Shown in pieces: positions 51,210 through 64,000 of a stretch of 64,000 nt of DNA (positions are counted from its first letter, which is position 1; each line of letters opens with the position of its first letter). The stretch is from Struthio camelus (lineage: Eukaryota > Chordata > Aves > Struthioniformes > Struthionidae). The stretch spans positions 37,055,817 through 37,119,816 of the forward strand of contig NC_090981.1 in NCBI RefSeq assembly GCF_040807025.1, written 5' to 3'. The notes under the pieces were generated by a model. It worked only from the letters and a program-made list of their open reading frames with translations. It was not told the DNA's origin and ran no database searches. The translations under genes and the position numbers were made by a program.

Positions 51210-51220
51210 GCGCATGCGCA
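51210..51220. promoter_or_regulatory. NRF1 site
   Basis: GCGCATGCGCA, a second NRF1 element 59 bp from the first. Confidence 0.75.
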
Positions 51221-51228
51221 CAGCACCT

Positions 51229-51242
51229 CCCCCCCCCCCCCC
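51229..51242. repeat. Poly-C tract in promoter
   Basis: Fourteen C in a row between the NRF1 sites and the E-box. Confidence 0.9.
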
Positions 51243-51494
51243 GCCTCATGGCTGAAGCCGCTCCCCCCTCCCCCCCGGGCCTGGGTTGTTCGGCGGCGGA
51301 CGCCTCCTTCCTCGAGGACGATGCCGCTGCCCGTCTCCTCCCCAGCACCCCCGAGACCGCCTGCCCGTCCCGCAGGCAGGCCAGCCGCACGCACACCCGG
51401 GCGGGCGCCCCCGGGGCTCCCGCAGCTCCTCGGCGGCGGGCTGAGGGCCGCCCCGCTCGCCCCTGCGAGGTCAGCAGCTCCGGTGACCTCCCCT

Positions 51495-51502
51495 GTCACG
51501 TG
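51495..51502. promoter_or_regulatory. E-box (USF/MYC-type)
   Basis: GTCACGTG in the promoter island, about 440 bp upstream of the start codon. Confidence 0.6.
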
Positions 51503-51871
51503 CGTGGGGTCACGCTACCGCCCTGCGGCGGGCGGGCTGCCCGCGCCGCGCCTGACGAGAAGAGCGCCGCAGGCCGGCTCTCCTTACTCCCCGGCGGGCG
51601 TGTTTCCTCCGCTAGTTTCCTTCCCCGTGTGGAAAGCGGCCTGACAAAGGAACGGCTAGCTAATACGGAGCAGCCTTGGCGCGCCGTGGCCCTGTCTGCA
51701 CAGGCACCTGGGTGGGCGGCTCAGCCGGGTCTCTCGCCGGCGGGGTCCTGGCGTGACCTCTGCGGGGTGAGGTGTGCGCCGGTAGGAGCCGGCGCGCGGT
51801 TGGTGCCTGGCGGGGCGCTTGGCCGCCGCGCGGAGGCGGCCCGGCCGGGCGGCGGCAGCGGCGGCGGATTT

Positions 51872-51942
51872 ATGTGCTGCGAGCAGGGCCAGGCCGGGCG
51901 GCTGGAGCGGCGGCGGCGGGCGGGGGCGGCTCGAGCACCATG
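51872..51942 (+). promoter_or_regulatory. Upstream ORF overlapping the TMEM161B start
   Basis: An ATG at 51872 in weak context (T at -3, T at +4) opens a frame offset from the main one. After splicing of exon 1 to exon 2 it reads CCA TGG GTG TGA across the junction, ending at 60722-60724. That makes about 25 codons overlapping the main ATG by several bases. If the mRNA starts upstream of 51872, this uORF could dampen translation of TMEM161B. In unspliced RNA it would end at TGG TGA (51944-51946). Confidence 0.5.
51940..51942 (+). CDS. TMEM161B coding exon 1 (start codon only)
   Basis: TMEM161B is a conserved multi-pass membrane protein of about 487 residues, linked in the literature to cardiac rhythm and to ciliary/Hedgehog signalling in brain development. 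The start is an ATG in optimal Kozak context (CACCATGG at genomic level and also after splicing, because exon 2 begins with G). It is followed at once by the splice donor GTGAGC (51943 onward), so the initiator methionine is the whole coding content of exon 1. I chose it because joining it in phase 0 to exon 2 gives [10 protein letters not shown], the known N-terminus of the family. The 5' UTR lies upstream in the CpG island, its start unknown. Confidence 0.88.
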
Positions 51943-52347
51943 GTGAGCGCTGGGGCCGCGGGCGGCGCGGGGGTCCCGGCGAGGTGGTGGCGGGGCGGGG
52001 CCCGGGCCCGCCGCGGGGAGGGGGCGAGGGCGCCGCCGGGCCGCGGGGGCCTGCTCGCCGCTCTGCCCCCGTGTGACTTGGGTTGAGGTGTTCCCCCCCC
52101 CCCGCCCCTGGCCTGTGCTTTGGGGGCGGTGGGTGCAGAGGGGAAGCACAAGAACAGGTAGTGTTACGGTTACCAGGGCTGCTAGGGCTCTTTGGGAAAG
52201 TACAGTGCCATTTTCAAGCTCACTTAGACTTTACACTGATGTCTCATGTCTCAGTGGTTATTTTTCTCTTTGCTTGTTTTCCTACTGAAAAGTAGGCAAA
52301 GTTACAGCGTTTTATGTGCTGTATCAGATTTAAGGATTTTTTTCTAA

Positions 52348-52363
52348 ATATATATATATATAT
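52348..52363. repeat. (AT)n run
   Basis: Eight TA/AT units followed by GTGAATATATGTATAG. Confidence 0.85.
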
Positions 52364-53382
52364 GTGAATATATGTATAGTCACATGTCCTTTAGCCAAGA
52401 ACAGAGCATTTAAGAATTTGAATTAGCTGTTATCTTGAATGTATGTTTAAAAAAAAAAAACTATCAAACACTTCTGCCACTACTAGTTCACTTTCAGAGC
52501 TCTAGGATACATCAGTGTTATAATATATGTTGTAGCTGCATGTAAGTGCATTGGTTTTATGGGAATTGCAGCTTCAGATGACTCTTTCTGGTAAGTGTCC
52601 TAGCACAGGCACAAACTGTTGCACTTGCATAACTGACTGTGGATGAGTCTTCCTGTAAAATAGACAGAAAAAAACAGAGGAATAAACTTGACTGGTGTAA
52701 TTGCTCTTAATGACACAGGTGTGTTGGATAGCTGTAGTTTAAGTAGCAGAAGCTTGAGCATGTTATGAACTCACCTTTATTATAACGATATGTTGAATCC
52801 TTATGTAGGTGTTAATTACAACTTGCAACATCTGGGTTGATTGGAGCCACTTTTAATATACTTAATCTACAGATATGAGATGTATAGGGCACTATTTGTA
52901 ATAGAGATACATGTATGTTGGTATAAAAGCAATTTTCTGTGTGCCATGAGTGCATGTATTTCCTTTCCACAAGGATATAGATACCAATATGTTGTTTTAG
53001 CTGTCATGGCACTAGGGGTGTTCAAATGATGCAAGGGTTATTTAGGGGCCATACCTCAGAGTTTGGCTTTGGGTAAAGCCAGATTTTTAATCTCAAGCAG
53101 TTATAATATTTAATGGCCTAATTCTACTTGTGTATCAGTTACTTATGTATGTTTTGGTACCTGCAAGGAACTATGTAGTTTTTCAGTTTTTTTTTTCTTC
53201 CTTACAGCTTTTCCTCTTTTGTTTTTTTTTTTTTCTTTAAGGGTTAAATTACTGAATCAAAAGATCTTGAAACACTCGTACCACTTGCAGAATTCACGGG
53301 TGCTATCATCTAGCACTTCATTTGAAACTGTTTTTGCAGGCAAATATAGCTTGTTTGCCCAGTGCAGATCTTTCTTTTAAAT

Positions 53383-53399
53383 AAAAAAAAAAAAAAAAA
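53383..53399. repeat. Poly-A tract
   Basis: Run of 17 A within TMEM161B intron 1. Confidence 0.93.
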
Positions 53400-55542
53400 G
53401 GAGTGTTTGTTTCTGTTGCCTGGTGGGCTTGAAAAATCAGAATCTGTTTTCTTTACTAGTTGCTGAAAGAATGGGCAAGTAATCCTTGCACATGATTCTA
53501 TGACATAAGGAAAGAGAAAAGGTTCTTTTTGATGTTCTGCTCTTGTGCTGCTTGGAGACTATTCTCCCATTCGAAAGCAAAAGTAGAGTGAAATGTTTAT
53601 CAGTTTCTACTGGATTAGAAGGTTTATAAATTAAGTCATCAACACAATTTGCCAGCTGCACTCTTCCAAGTTGTGGCTGCTGGGCTTGTATATATGTATG
53701 CCCATTAGGCTAACAACTCTGAATTCTGCACAAACATGCTAATACTACTTAAGGCCATGATGTTCAGACTGTTCAACAGAAGTATTAAATACTATACTCT
53801 TACCATTACCAGGATCATTAGAAATACAAGTAAAACTTTTTATTTAAAAAATAAATGTTCTGGAGAGTGATAGCTTCTGTAGTTCTTGCTTATGTGTTAA
53901 TTGGGGAAATATGGGTAAACTGGATTTTTAAAATCTTGTAATAGTAATAATAATATAATATAACCTTGTTTTTTTTCCTTTTTAGTAGATCAGATACTCT
54001 GGACTAGTTCTACTTGTAATTTAATAAAACATTGAATATGTATTAGCATTCCACATAATAGACATTTTCTATTGGTTGCTTCAGTGGTAATGATAGTTCC
54101 ATGATTTTAAAAATGCCTTTGTTCCGGTCATGAAATTTCTACAGCAATAACTTGATTTGCTTAATAGTCACTAGGAGAGAGTTCTAAAATCTTTCTGCCT
54201 AGAGAACTTCAGTGGAAAAGAAACAAGACTGCTTCTGTTGAAATACAGTTGGCTGACTGTAATGTAATTTTGTTTAAAAACAAAATGCCTCATCTCAAAG
54301 GGAGTTGTACTGCTATTGACTACTTCCATCTAGCCGTTTGTGACCCTCCCCTCCCTCTTTGAACATGTGGAAAGATGCTTGACTGGTCAAGAGGGAGGTG
54401 ACCTTCAGGTGGAAAAGAAAGACGCATGAAGGTGAGGAGGGTAGTGGTACACCTGAATTCCTTGTGTGTTCTTGATGCCACTTTATGCATCGTTTGTTCT
54501 TCTCTGCTGTGTTTTAAACAGCGGCAGGAGTAGGAAGAAGCAAATTTAGGAAGACTTAGTCATGAAAAATGGGGGAGGGAAAGAAAACAAATTTTGAAGA
54601 GGTCACTTGATGCAGATGTCTTTCCCAAAACTAACTTTGTGAATACTTAATGTTTACAAACCATGAGATCGTGACTGCCTTAGAGCCTTCAAATATCAGA
54701 CTGTCAATTGTATGAGATATCATTCTAACTGCAGATATTTTGTGAAATTAGTCTTTTTTCACAGGAAGCATTCATTTTAAGACTTTGTGTAGTCTCTTTT
54801 CTTTGGCCATCCTACGTGGTATTTTATGTTATGTAGTAAACCGTTTTGAATTACATCTGCATTTCAGCAAAGCACTGTCTTGTTTTTCCAAGATGCAGCT
54901 GAAGCATGCACATATACATGCAGAGGAAAGACTTTTGCATATGGAAAAGTTAAATCTCATAGCAAGAGCAATAACTTGTTACTGATTAAAGGGCATTTCA
55001 AATATGTTGTACGCGTTTAGCTTCTATACTTCACAAATACCATTGCACTTCTGGGATTGTAGAGGAGAAGAGTATTTGTTATATTCTCCAAGAGGTCTTG
55101 CTGGTTGTTGCTAATATAAAAGCTTTTTCACTTCTTACTTGAAAATTCGTAACCTTTCAGTGTATTTGAGTGCTACCATTGAAAAAGATTGATGTACCCA
55201 AAATTAACATCTGTAGAATACTCCATTGCTCTTGTGTAAAAAAAAAATCTTGTTTTTCAAGCCTTGCTACTTCAAAGAGTAAGTGGTTGACATTGCATTT
55301 CTGAAAGTAAAATTCTAAGTTAAGTTCTACTAGGTGGTTTTCTGGCATGCAGCTATATTGCCACTGTCCCATTCTGTGGTAATCCTGGGGCCTACAAGTA
55401 CTGAGTTCAGATCAAGGCCCTGGTCTTGCAGTGGCAGGCACAGTTATTATTAGAGTGCAGGTAGTTTCAAAGTCCCGTCTAAAACTAGATGTTGATTTAT
55501 TTGTAAGATCTAGGGGTGTGATAAAGTGAACGTCTGGAGGAC

Positions 55543-55561
55543 AAAAAAAAAAAAAAAAAAA
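55543..55561. repeat. Poly-A tract
   Basis: Run of about 19 A. No source gene or retrocopy body was recognised upstream. Confidence 0.93.
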
Positions 55562-57861
55562 GGAAAAGCCTGACCTATTGTTGCAGAAGTATAGTCTTGG
55601 GCAAAGTCAAAATGAGGAAACTGAAGTGGTACCTTAGATAATTGAGACTAATAGTTTTATGCTTTGCTCTGCATGTTCTTTAAATCAACTCATGCTGTAA
55701 AGAAAAATGTCCTTCAGGAAGCGGTGCTTTTAAGAACTTGTTTGTTTTTTCGTTATTATGCTAAGGTAGCTGTAGGTGTATTAGTAGTACACTTTACTTG
55801 TAGATAAGTGATATTGTAACTTTATCTTAATTACTTATTCTTACTTTTTGTTCTCCTCGTTATCAGCAACAGTGTCTCTGGGTATGTAGTGTAAAATGTA
55901 TAGACGGTGAAAGCTAAAGTTTAGGTTATGCTGTGTTCAGCCTTCTCCAATTGCTTTTTTTGATTGGTCATGTTTTTTCAAAGTTGTAAGAAAGTCTGAC
56001 TATCTTACCTTGTAATATGGCTGATAGTACTTGTGTTGGAGACTCTTGCACATTTTTCTCTGTTAGTTTAATTAAAATCTTTCTTATAAAAGGTGTGTAG
56101 TTATATTGCACAAGCAAAAATCACAGTACCTTACTTATTAGGAAGGTTTTGGAATTGAGCACAGCACTCAGGACTGTAAGGCTCTGACCGGAGACTTTCC
56201 CCTGTAACAGAACTATAGCAAGATTGCAACTTTTCAGACGGTATAGTCCCTGTTTGGATGTACTATTTCAGCCTTATCTTTGATTGATGGGGTTGCTTGC
56301 CAGTCTCTGTGTTGCAGAGAAACTGACCTATCTCACTTAGTCGTCTTTTCTTTGGGCTGAGTGCTTCTCAACATTATACAGATTGACAGAAATGTCACAC
56401 TCTGATCAGCAAGAAGCTGACTTCTCTCTCCTGTGTCATGAATTTGTATTTCAAATTCCAAGCTGTGAAGCTGAAGCATGGTAGGGGCATAGATGTATGT
56501 GGAATCAGAGCACTGAATTTCCTTTTATGAAATGAATCCAAATTCTGTCATTTTCCCCAAACTATTTTGCAGCTTCGGACAGTTTATTCAGTCCGTGCAA
56601 GTGTTCCTCATCTCTGAGGGGTGAATCGTGCTTCTACTACATTTGAAGCCAAGTCTGTTCATAGTGATTGTGTGAATTTCTGCTGAAAGAAAGGAATGTA
56701 CAGAAAGAAACGCTGAATAGCTCAAGATGAAATGATCCTAATTGGTTCAGTTACAACTTGCAACCATCACTTGAGGAAATGAGTTTTACGGATGCACTGT
56801 TAAACAGTCTGTTCAGCTGAGCTGATGACTTGTACAAAAAAAAAAGTGTCTTGATATGCATCATTTTGCCTCCTGTTGGTTATTTTGAGTTGAAAACACA
56901 TCTCCTTTTCCTCAAAAATACAAGGCCCTAAGAGTGATTACAGAGAAATGCTGGCACCTGATTAGGCAGTCCTGCTGATAAGAACATTCCTCTGTAGAAA
57001 TATTGATGTAGCTTTACCTTGAGAGAATGAACTCTGAAGATCAAGGCTTAGTAAACAAGCTAGGTTGAGGGACTAAATCTCTCGCATTGAGTGGAAATTG
57101 TTACGCTCATCATGAGATGGTTGGAATAAACATTTGATTTTAAAATGCATGGTTTGTTCTGTAAACAAATTAAGGAGCATATACTGCCTGAACTATGCGG
57201 TATTTTAAATACATGCTACATTATTATGTAGGCAGCTTGTTTTAATAACATTTTCTTTCATTTTGAGTACACTTCCCTTTAGCTAGATAATTCTTCTGGG
57301 TAGTCAAATACCCATGACTCCAAGAAAACAGGAATCCCTGCTGTAAAGTATTTAAAGTAATACTTCAAGCCTGATCTTGATCCCTGGTGTTGATGATCTG
57401 GAAGATAGACAAAGGTGCAAGGTCTTTCTTCTTTGAGGTGTCTCAAAGAACTGCAGGCAGAAATGTAGAGGAGCAGTTGAAATTTCAAGGAGACATGAGT
57501 GGCTGGCAAACAGAGGCTTGAATACTGAAAAAACTTCATGATACCTCAAAAAACCCCAAACATCTTATTTCAGGTTATAAGGGAGTAACAAATACTTCTA
57601 AATGATATTTGATGTTTTGTTATGAGGTGTTTGAGAGCATATTTGCTTTACATCATTTGTAAATATTTAAGATAATTTATGCTATCCTAATCTCTCTCAA
57701 TCATGTTTCATTAATGATGATACTGGGCGTTGCCTACGACATTTGATTAGTCTACAATTTTCCCTAAAAACAGTACTGACAATGCAACCTCTAATTTATT
57801 TAAATGTAAAAATTGTTGAAGAGAGGAAAGAGAACTCTCCTTACTGTTATGTTTAAGACTA

Positions 57862-59109
57862 AAGGGCATGGGGAGTGGATGGGTCCTGCAAGTGAACAAC
57901 TGGTATGAATAGCAGATATTTGGCTTTTATGACCATGGAACCCTCTTTGAGGATTGAGGACTCCTAGGAAGAGATGGAATCCACCTGACCAAGTGAGGCA
58001 AAATTATCTTTGCCAACAGGCTGCTGAGGAAAGCTTTAAACTAGGAGTGAAGGAAGAAGGAGACGAAGACCTACAATCAAGTGAAAAAGTGATGGACTGG
58101 GTTGATAAGCAAAGGGTACAAGGTGATGTGGACAAGAGAGACCTGGAAAACAGCAAAACAGGGCAGAAGGGGACCCACTCAACTGTATGCACACAAATAA
58201 GGAAGTGCTAAGATGCCAGTGTTAGAGGGAGAAGCTCTTAACACCTTCTTTGGGAAATTAGCATAACTGAATTCCTCTATGGAGTGCCTGTACGCTAATG
58301 CCCACAGCATGGGGGGAAAAAACTGGGGCAGTCAGAAGTCTGTGATGAGTTGCGGGGCTATGATCTCATTGGGATCACACAGATGTGGTCAGGTAGCTCA
58401 GAACTGGAGTGCTGCAATGGCTGGATATAGGGCCTTTAGGAAGGACAGGCCAGGTCCGTGAGGAGGGTTGCTCTTTATGTGAGAGAGCAGCAGGATTGCA
58501 TGAGCTCTGCGTAGGGATGCGTGAGGGAGCCAGCTGAGAGCTCATCATGTGACTCATTGCTCTACTCAGCACTAATGGGGCCGTACCTGGAGTGCTGGGA
58601 CCAGTTCTGGGCTCCGCAGTACGAGAGAGACATGGAGCTCCTGAAGCGAGTGCAGTGAAGGACCACAAAGGTGATTAAGGGACTGGAGCCTCTCTCGTAT
58701 GAGGAAAGAAGGAGAGAGCTGGGCCTATTCAGCCTGGAGAAGAGAAGGCTTAGTGGAGGGGGTGGGGGGGGTCTTATCAGTGTGTATAAATACCTGATGA
58801 AGGGGGAGTAAAGGAGATGGAGCCAAGCTCCTCTCAGTGGTGCCCAGTGACAGGACAAGAGGCAACGGGCACAAACTGAAACACAGGAAATCCCAGCAGA
58901 ACATAAGAAAAGAGCTCTTTGCTGTGAGGGTGGCCGAGCGCTGGAAGTGGTTGCTTGGAGAGGTTGTGGAGTCTCGATCCTTGGGGATATCGAGCCCCTG
59001 AGTGGACTGTGTTGTGAGCAGCCTGCTCTGGCTGACTGTGCTTGAGGGGGGTTGGACCAGACGATCCTCCAGAGGCACCTTCCAACCTCAGCTGTTCCGG
59101 GGTTCTATG
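57862..59109 (+). mobile_element. Internally deleted CR1 LINE
   Basis: Sense-oriented CR1 in three recognisable parts. (1) 57862-58044 is the end of ORF1, an SGNH-type esterase: one frame reads NNWYE*QIFGFYDHGTLFED, then GRDGIHLTK*GKIIFANRL and a terminal stop. DGIHL carries the catalytic Asp-His pair of the family. (2) About 58270-58545 is the start of the ORF2 endonuclease (LYANAHSMG, later GYRAFRKDRPG), with frame damage. (3) From about 58576 comes the ORF2 C-terminus (YLECWDQFWAPQYERDMELL, then [19 protein letters not shown]) and the 3' UTR, ending GGTTCTATGA. The rest of the endonuclease and nearly all of the reverse transcriptase are missing. Multiple stops; not functional. Confidence 0.85.
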
Positions 59110-59941
59110 AAGATTGCTCTTTCCTTTTCAGATTATTTGTACATCGAGAGAAACTTCCGATTAAAAAATAAGACCTTCCAAACATGTGCTTGAAGTTCCT
59201 CCAAGAGGGCAGATTTGCTAGGTGGGAAAAGATATGTCAGAAGCGTGACAGTATTGCATGCTGTGCTGGTAGTAAGGTATTATTGAGTGGTTGATCTTTT
59301 TCTTGTGGGGAGTGAGATGTAAAAAGTTAGGAAAATGTTTCTCAAATATACAACCTGATTTATGTTTTACTTGCCATTGGTTATTTGTGTACTGCTCACA
59401 TATGTGGAAATATGTTTTACCTTCAATCTTCTGTAGCCCTTTATATTAATACAAACCTAGAACAGTATAATTCTGAACTTCTACAACTACAGAGGGAAAT
59501 GTTTTGTCTTCGAGGTGTTAGGTTACTAGCCAAAGATTGATGTTAAGGAATGAATATACATATAAACATTCATGTGCCACAACTTAAATGCAGTGTTTTG
59601 TGTGCTACTTGAAAATATTTATGTTCCTTTTCACAAGAAGGTAATCTGAAAAACAGATCAATTTAAAAAAAAAAAAAAAGGTAGTTCATTTGGTGGATCC
59701 TTGGTGCCTTTTCTCTTGTGTATTCTGGTGAATTTCACCATTCAGTATTTTTTTTCTTCATTCCTCGTGATGATTTAAGTATGAAAGTATGTAAATAGAG
59801 GAAGTATAAGGTACAAGGTTCATACTGGGTTTTAAACATGGTGTTAATATGAATTGATAGCATTTCATATGCAGGATAGAAGTAATGTGATGCAACGTTT
59901 CACTCATTGCTTGTTGGCTTTAGATATTTAGAGAAGTTGCC

Positions 59942-59947
<6 letters not shown>

Positions 59948-59971
<24 letters not shown>
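59948..59971. repeat. Poly-A tract
   Basis: Run of about 24 A in intron 1, not attached to the CR1 3' end (which lies 840 bp upstream). Confidence 0.93.
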
Positions 59972-59972
<1 letters not shown>

Positions 59973-60618
59973 CCTACTACTATAGTATGCATGTTTTCCC
60001 AACTTTTTAGATGAGGGAAAAGCAAAGTGGTGTGTGAAGAAAACTTGCTGTCAGTTAAACTTCTGCGGTACTGCAGTATTCTTTTTGTAAATGTCTCAAT
60101 TAAAGCTTGTTGAACGACTAAGGATGAGAATACTTCAGACCTCTCTGAAGTTCTAGGTCTTGACCGGTCAAGAATCGGACGTTAGAATTAAGCTGTGCTA
60201 GTTCCTCTGCCCCCTCTTCTCCCTTCACTGGATTCAGTAAGGAGCAAATGCTGTATACTAATAGAAAGCGGTAATTTTGAGACACAGATGTTATAAATTG
60301 TTAATTCTAGTAGGTCTGTGCAGTGTCAGCTGTTAGTCCATGTCAGAATTGAAGAGACCACAAAAAGCAAGATTGCAATCAGTGATGTAATTCTAAGGCG
60401 TAATGTCTTGTGAAATGTCACATCAACATGTGGCTTTAACATCTGTTTAAACAGAGAAACTCTTGTATTTGTGAGCTGTCAGATAGTACATATGTTACTG
60501 GCCTTGTGATCTGGCAGTGCCTTTTTTTGGATGTGTAGGTGACCGTAACAAGTTCTAGGGAATTTCTCGAAAACCGATGCAGTATTTTTAATTCAATTTC
60601 AAGACAAATAAATGTTAT

Positions 60619-60634
60619 CCCTCCTATAGGAGGG
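60619..60634. repeat. Perfect 16-bp palindrome near the exon 2 acceptor
   Basis: CCCTCCTATAGGAGGG is its own reverse complement. It lies 83 bases upstream of exon 2, so a compact hairpin could form in the pre-mRNA near the branch-point region. Confidence 0.85.
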
Positions 60635-60702
60635 TTGTTAAAATTAAGAAAAGGAAAAAGTATTTCAGCACTTTTTTTTTTAAATACATATTGACTTGTT
60701 AA

Positions 60703-64000
<3,298 letters not shown>

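Larger units (their letters stand above)
50690..52150 (+). promoter_or_regulatory. TMEM161B promoter CpG island
   Basis: About 1.4 kb of CpG-dense DNA that contains the TMEM161B start codon near its right end. There is no TATA box near the start. Seen instead are two palindromic NRF1 sites (51151-51161 and 51210-51220), a GTCACGTG E-box (51495-51502) and GC boxes (for example GGCGGGGCGGGG near 51989-52000). This is a TATA-less housekeeping-type promoter. The transcription start is not fixed by sequence; somewhere in 51500-51900 is likely. The island extends more than 1 kb upstream, so divergent transcription on the minus strand is possible. Confidence 0.8.

Noticed and set aside
50798-51499. 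233-codon minus-strand open frame in the TMEM161B promoter
   Set aside because: Gly/Ala/Arg-rich, no domain, and the opposite strand is open in several frames at once, as CpG-rich DNA produces. A divergent non-coding transcript is possible but a protein is not supported.
51248-51946. 232-codon plus-strand open frame ending at the TMEM161B start
   Set aside because: Composition artefact of the CpG island. Only its last ATG segment (from 51872) is kept, as a possible uORF.
55543-55561. A tract as the tail of a processed retrocopy
   Set aside because: No recognisable coding remnant or target-site duplication precedes it.
57280-57290. AGCTAGATAAT resembling part of miR-9-3p
   Set aside because: Match stops after ten bases and there is no complementary miR-9-5p arm nearby, so it cannot form the hairpin.
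57954-58211. 85-codon frame over the CR1 ORF1 end
   Set aside because: It is an off-frame shadow. The correct CR1 frame is the one giving GRDGIHLTK.

Overview
The window looks like nuclear DNA of a bird. A slowly evolving paleognath fits best, and another sauropsid cannot be excluded. Three things support this: several decayed CR1-family LINEs (including one with the avian-style 3' end finishing in TTCTATGA), very low overall repeat density with many isolated CpG islands in AT-rich DNA, and the first two coding exons of a vertebrate gene. Almost none of the long open frames is a gene; no bacterial, phage or CRISPR feature was seen.

Only one protein-coding gene is supported, the 5' end of TMEM161B on the + strand. 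Its CpG-island promoter lies at about 50.7-52.1 kb. The start codon (51940-51942) is the entire coding part of exon 1. An 8.8-kb intron follows, then exon 2 (60718-60821) encodes the first membrane segment. The rest of the gene lies beyond 64000. In amniotes the stretch upstream of TMEM161B is the regulatory gene desert towards LINC00461/miR-9-2 and MEF2C (Z-linked in chicken, from general knowledge), so the left 50 kb should be part of that desert. The miR-9 mature sequence was looked for on both strands and not found.

Layout. 1-15000: AT-rich, gene-free, with simple repeats, two CR1-type relics on the minus strand (10.9-11.7 kb) and a CCCGCT minisatellite with strong G-quadruplex potential (12.94 kb). 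15000-37760: a striking cluster of about seven to nine CpG islands alternating with AT-rich, TAAT- and octamer-containing blocks that look like conserved enhancers, including a SOX-OCT composite site and a paired-homeodomain palindrome. No coding gene could be assigned there. 37760-50680: AT-rich, gene-free, with one minus-strand open frame of unknown status (38.2 kb), an old L2-like LINE relic (44.5-44.9 kb) and two GT microsatellites. 50680-64000: TMEM161B promoter, exon 1, intron 1 (with an internally deleted CR1 at 57.86-59.11 kb), exon 2 and part of intron 2.

The CpG-island cluster next to enhancer-like blocks, 14-37 kb upstream of TMEM161B, is the most interesting part. It is likely a regulatory domain and may include promoters of a long non-coding RNA. 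Conservation and transcription cannot be judged from the sequence alone.
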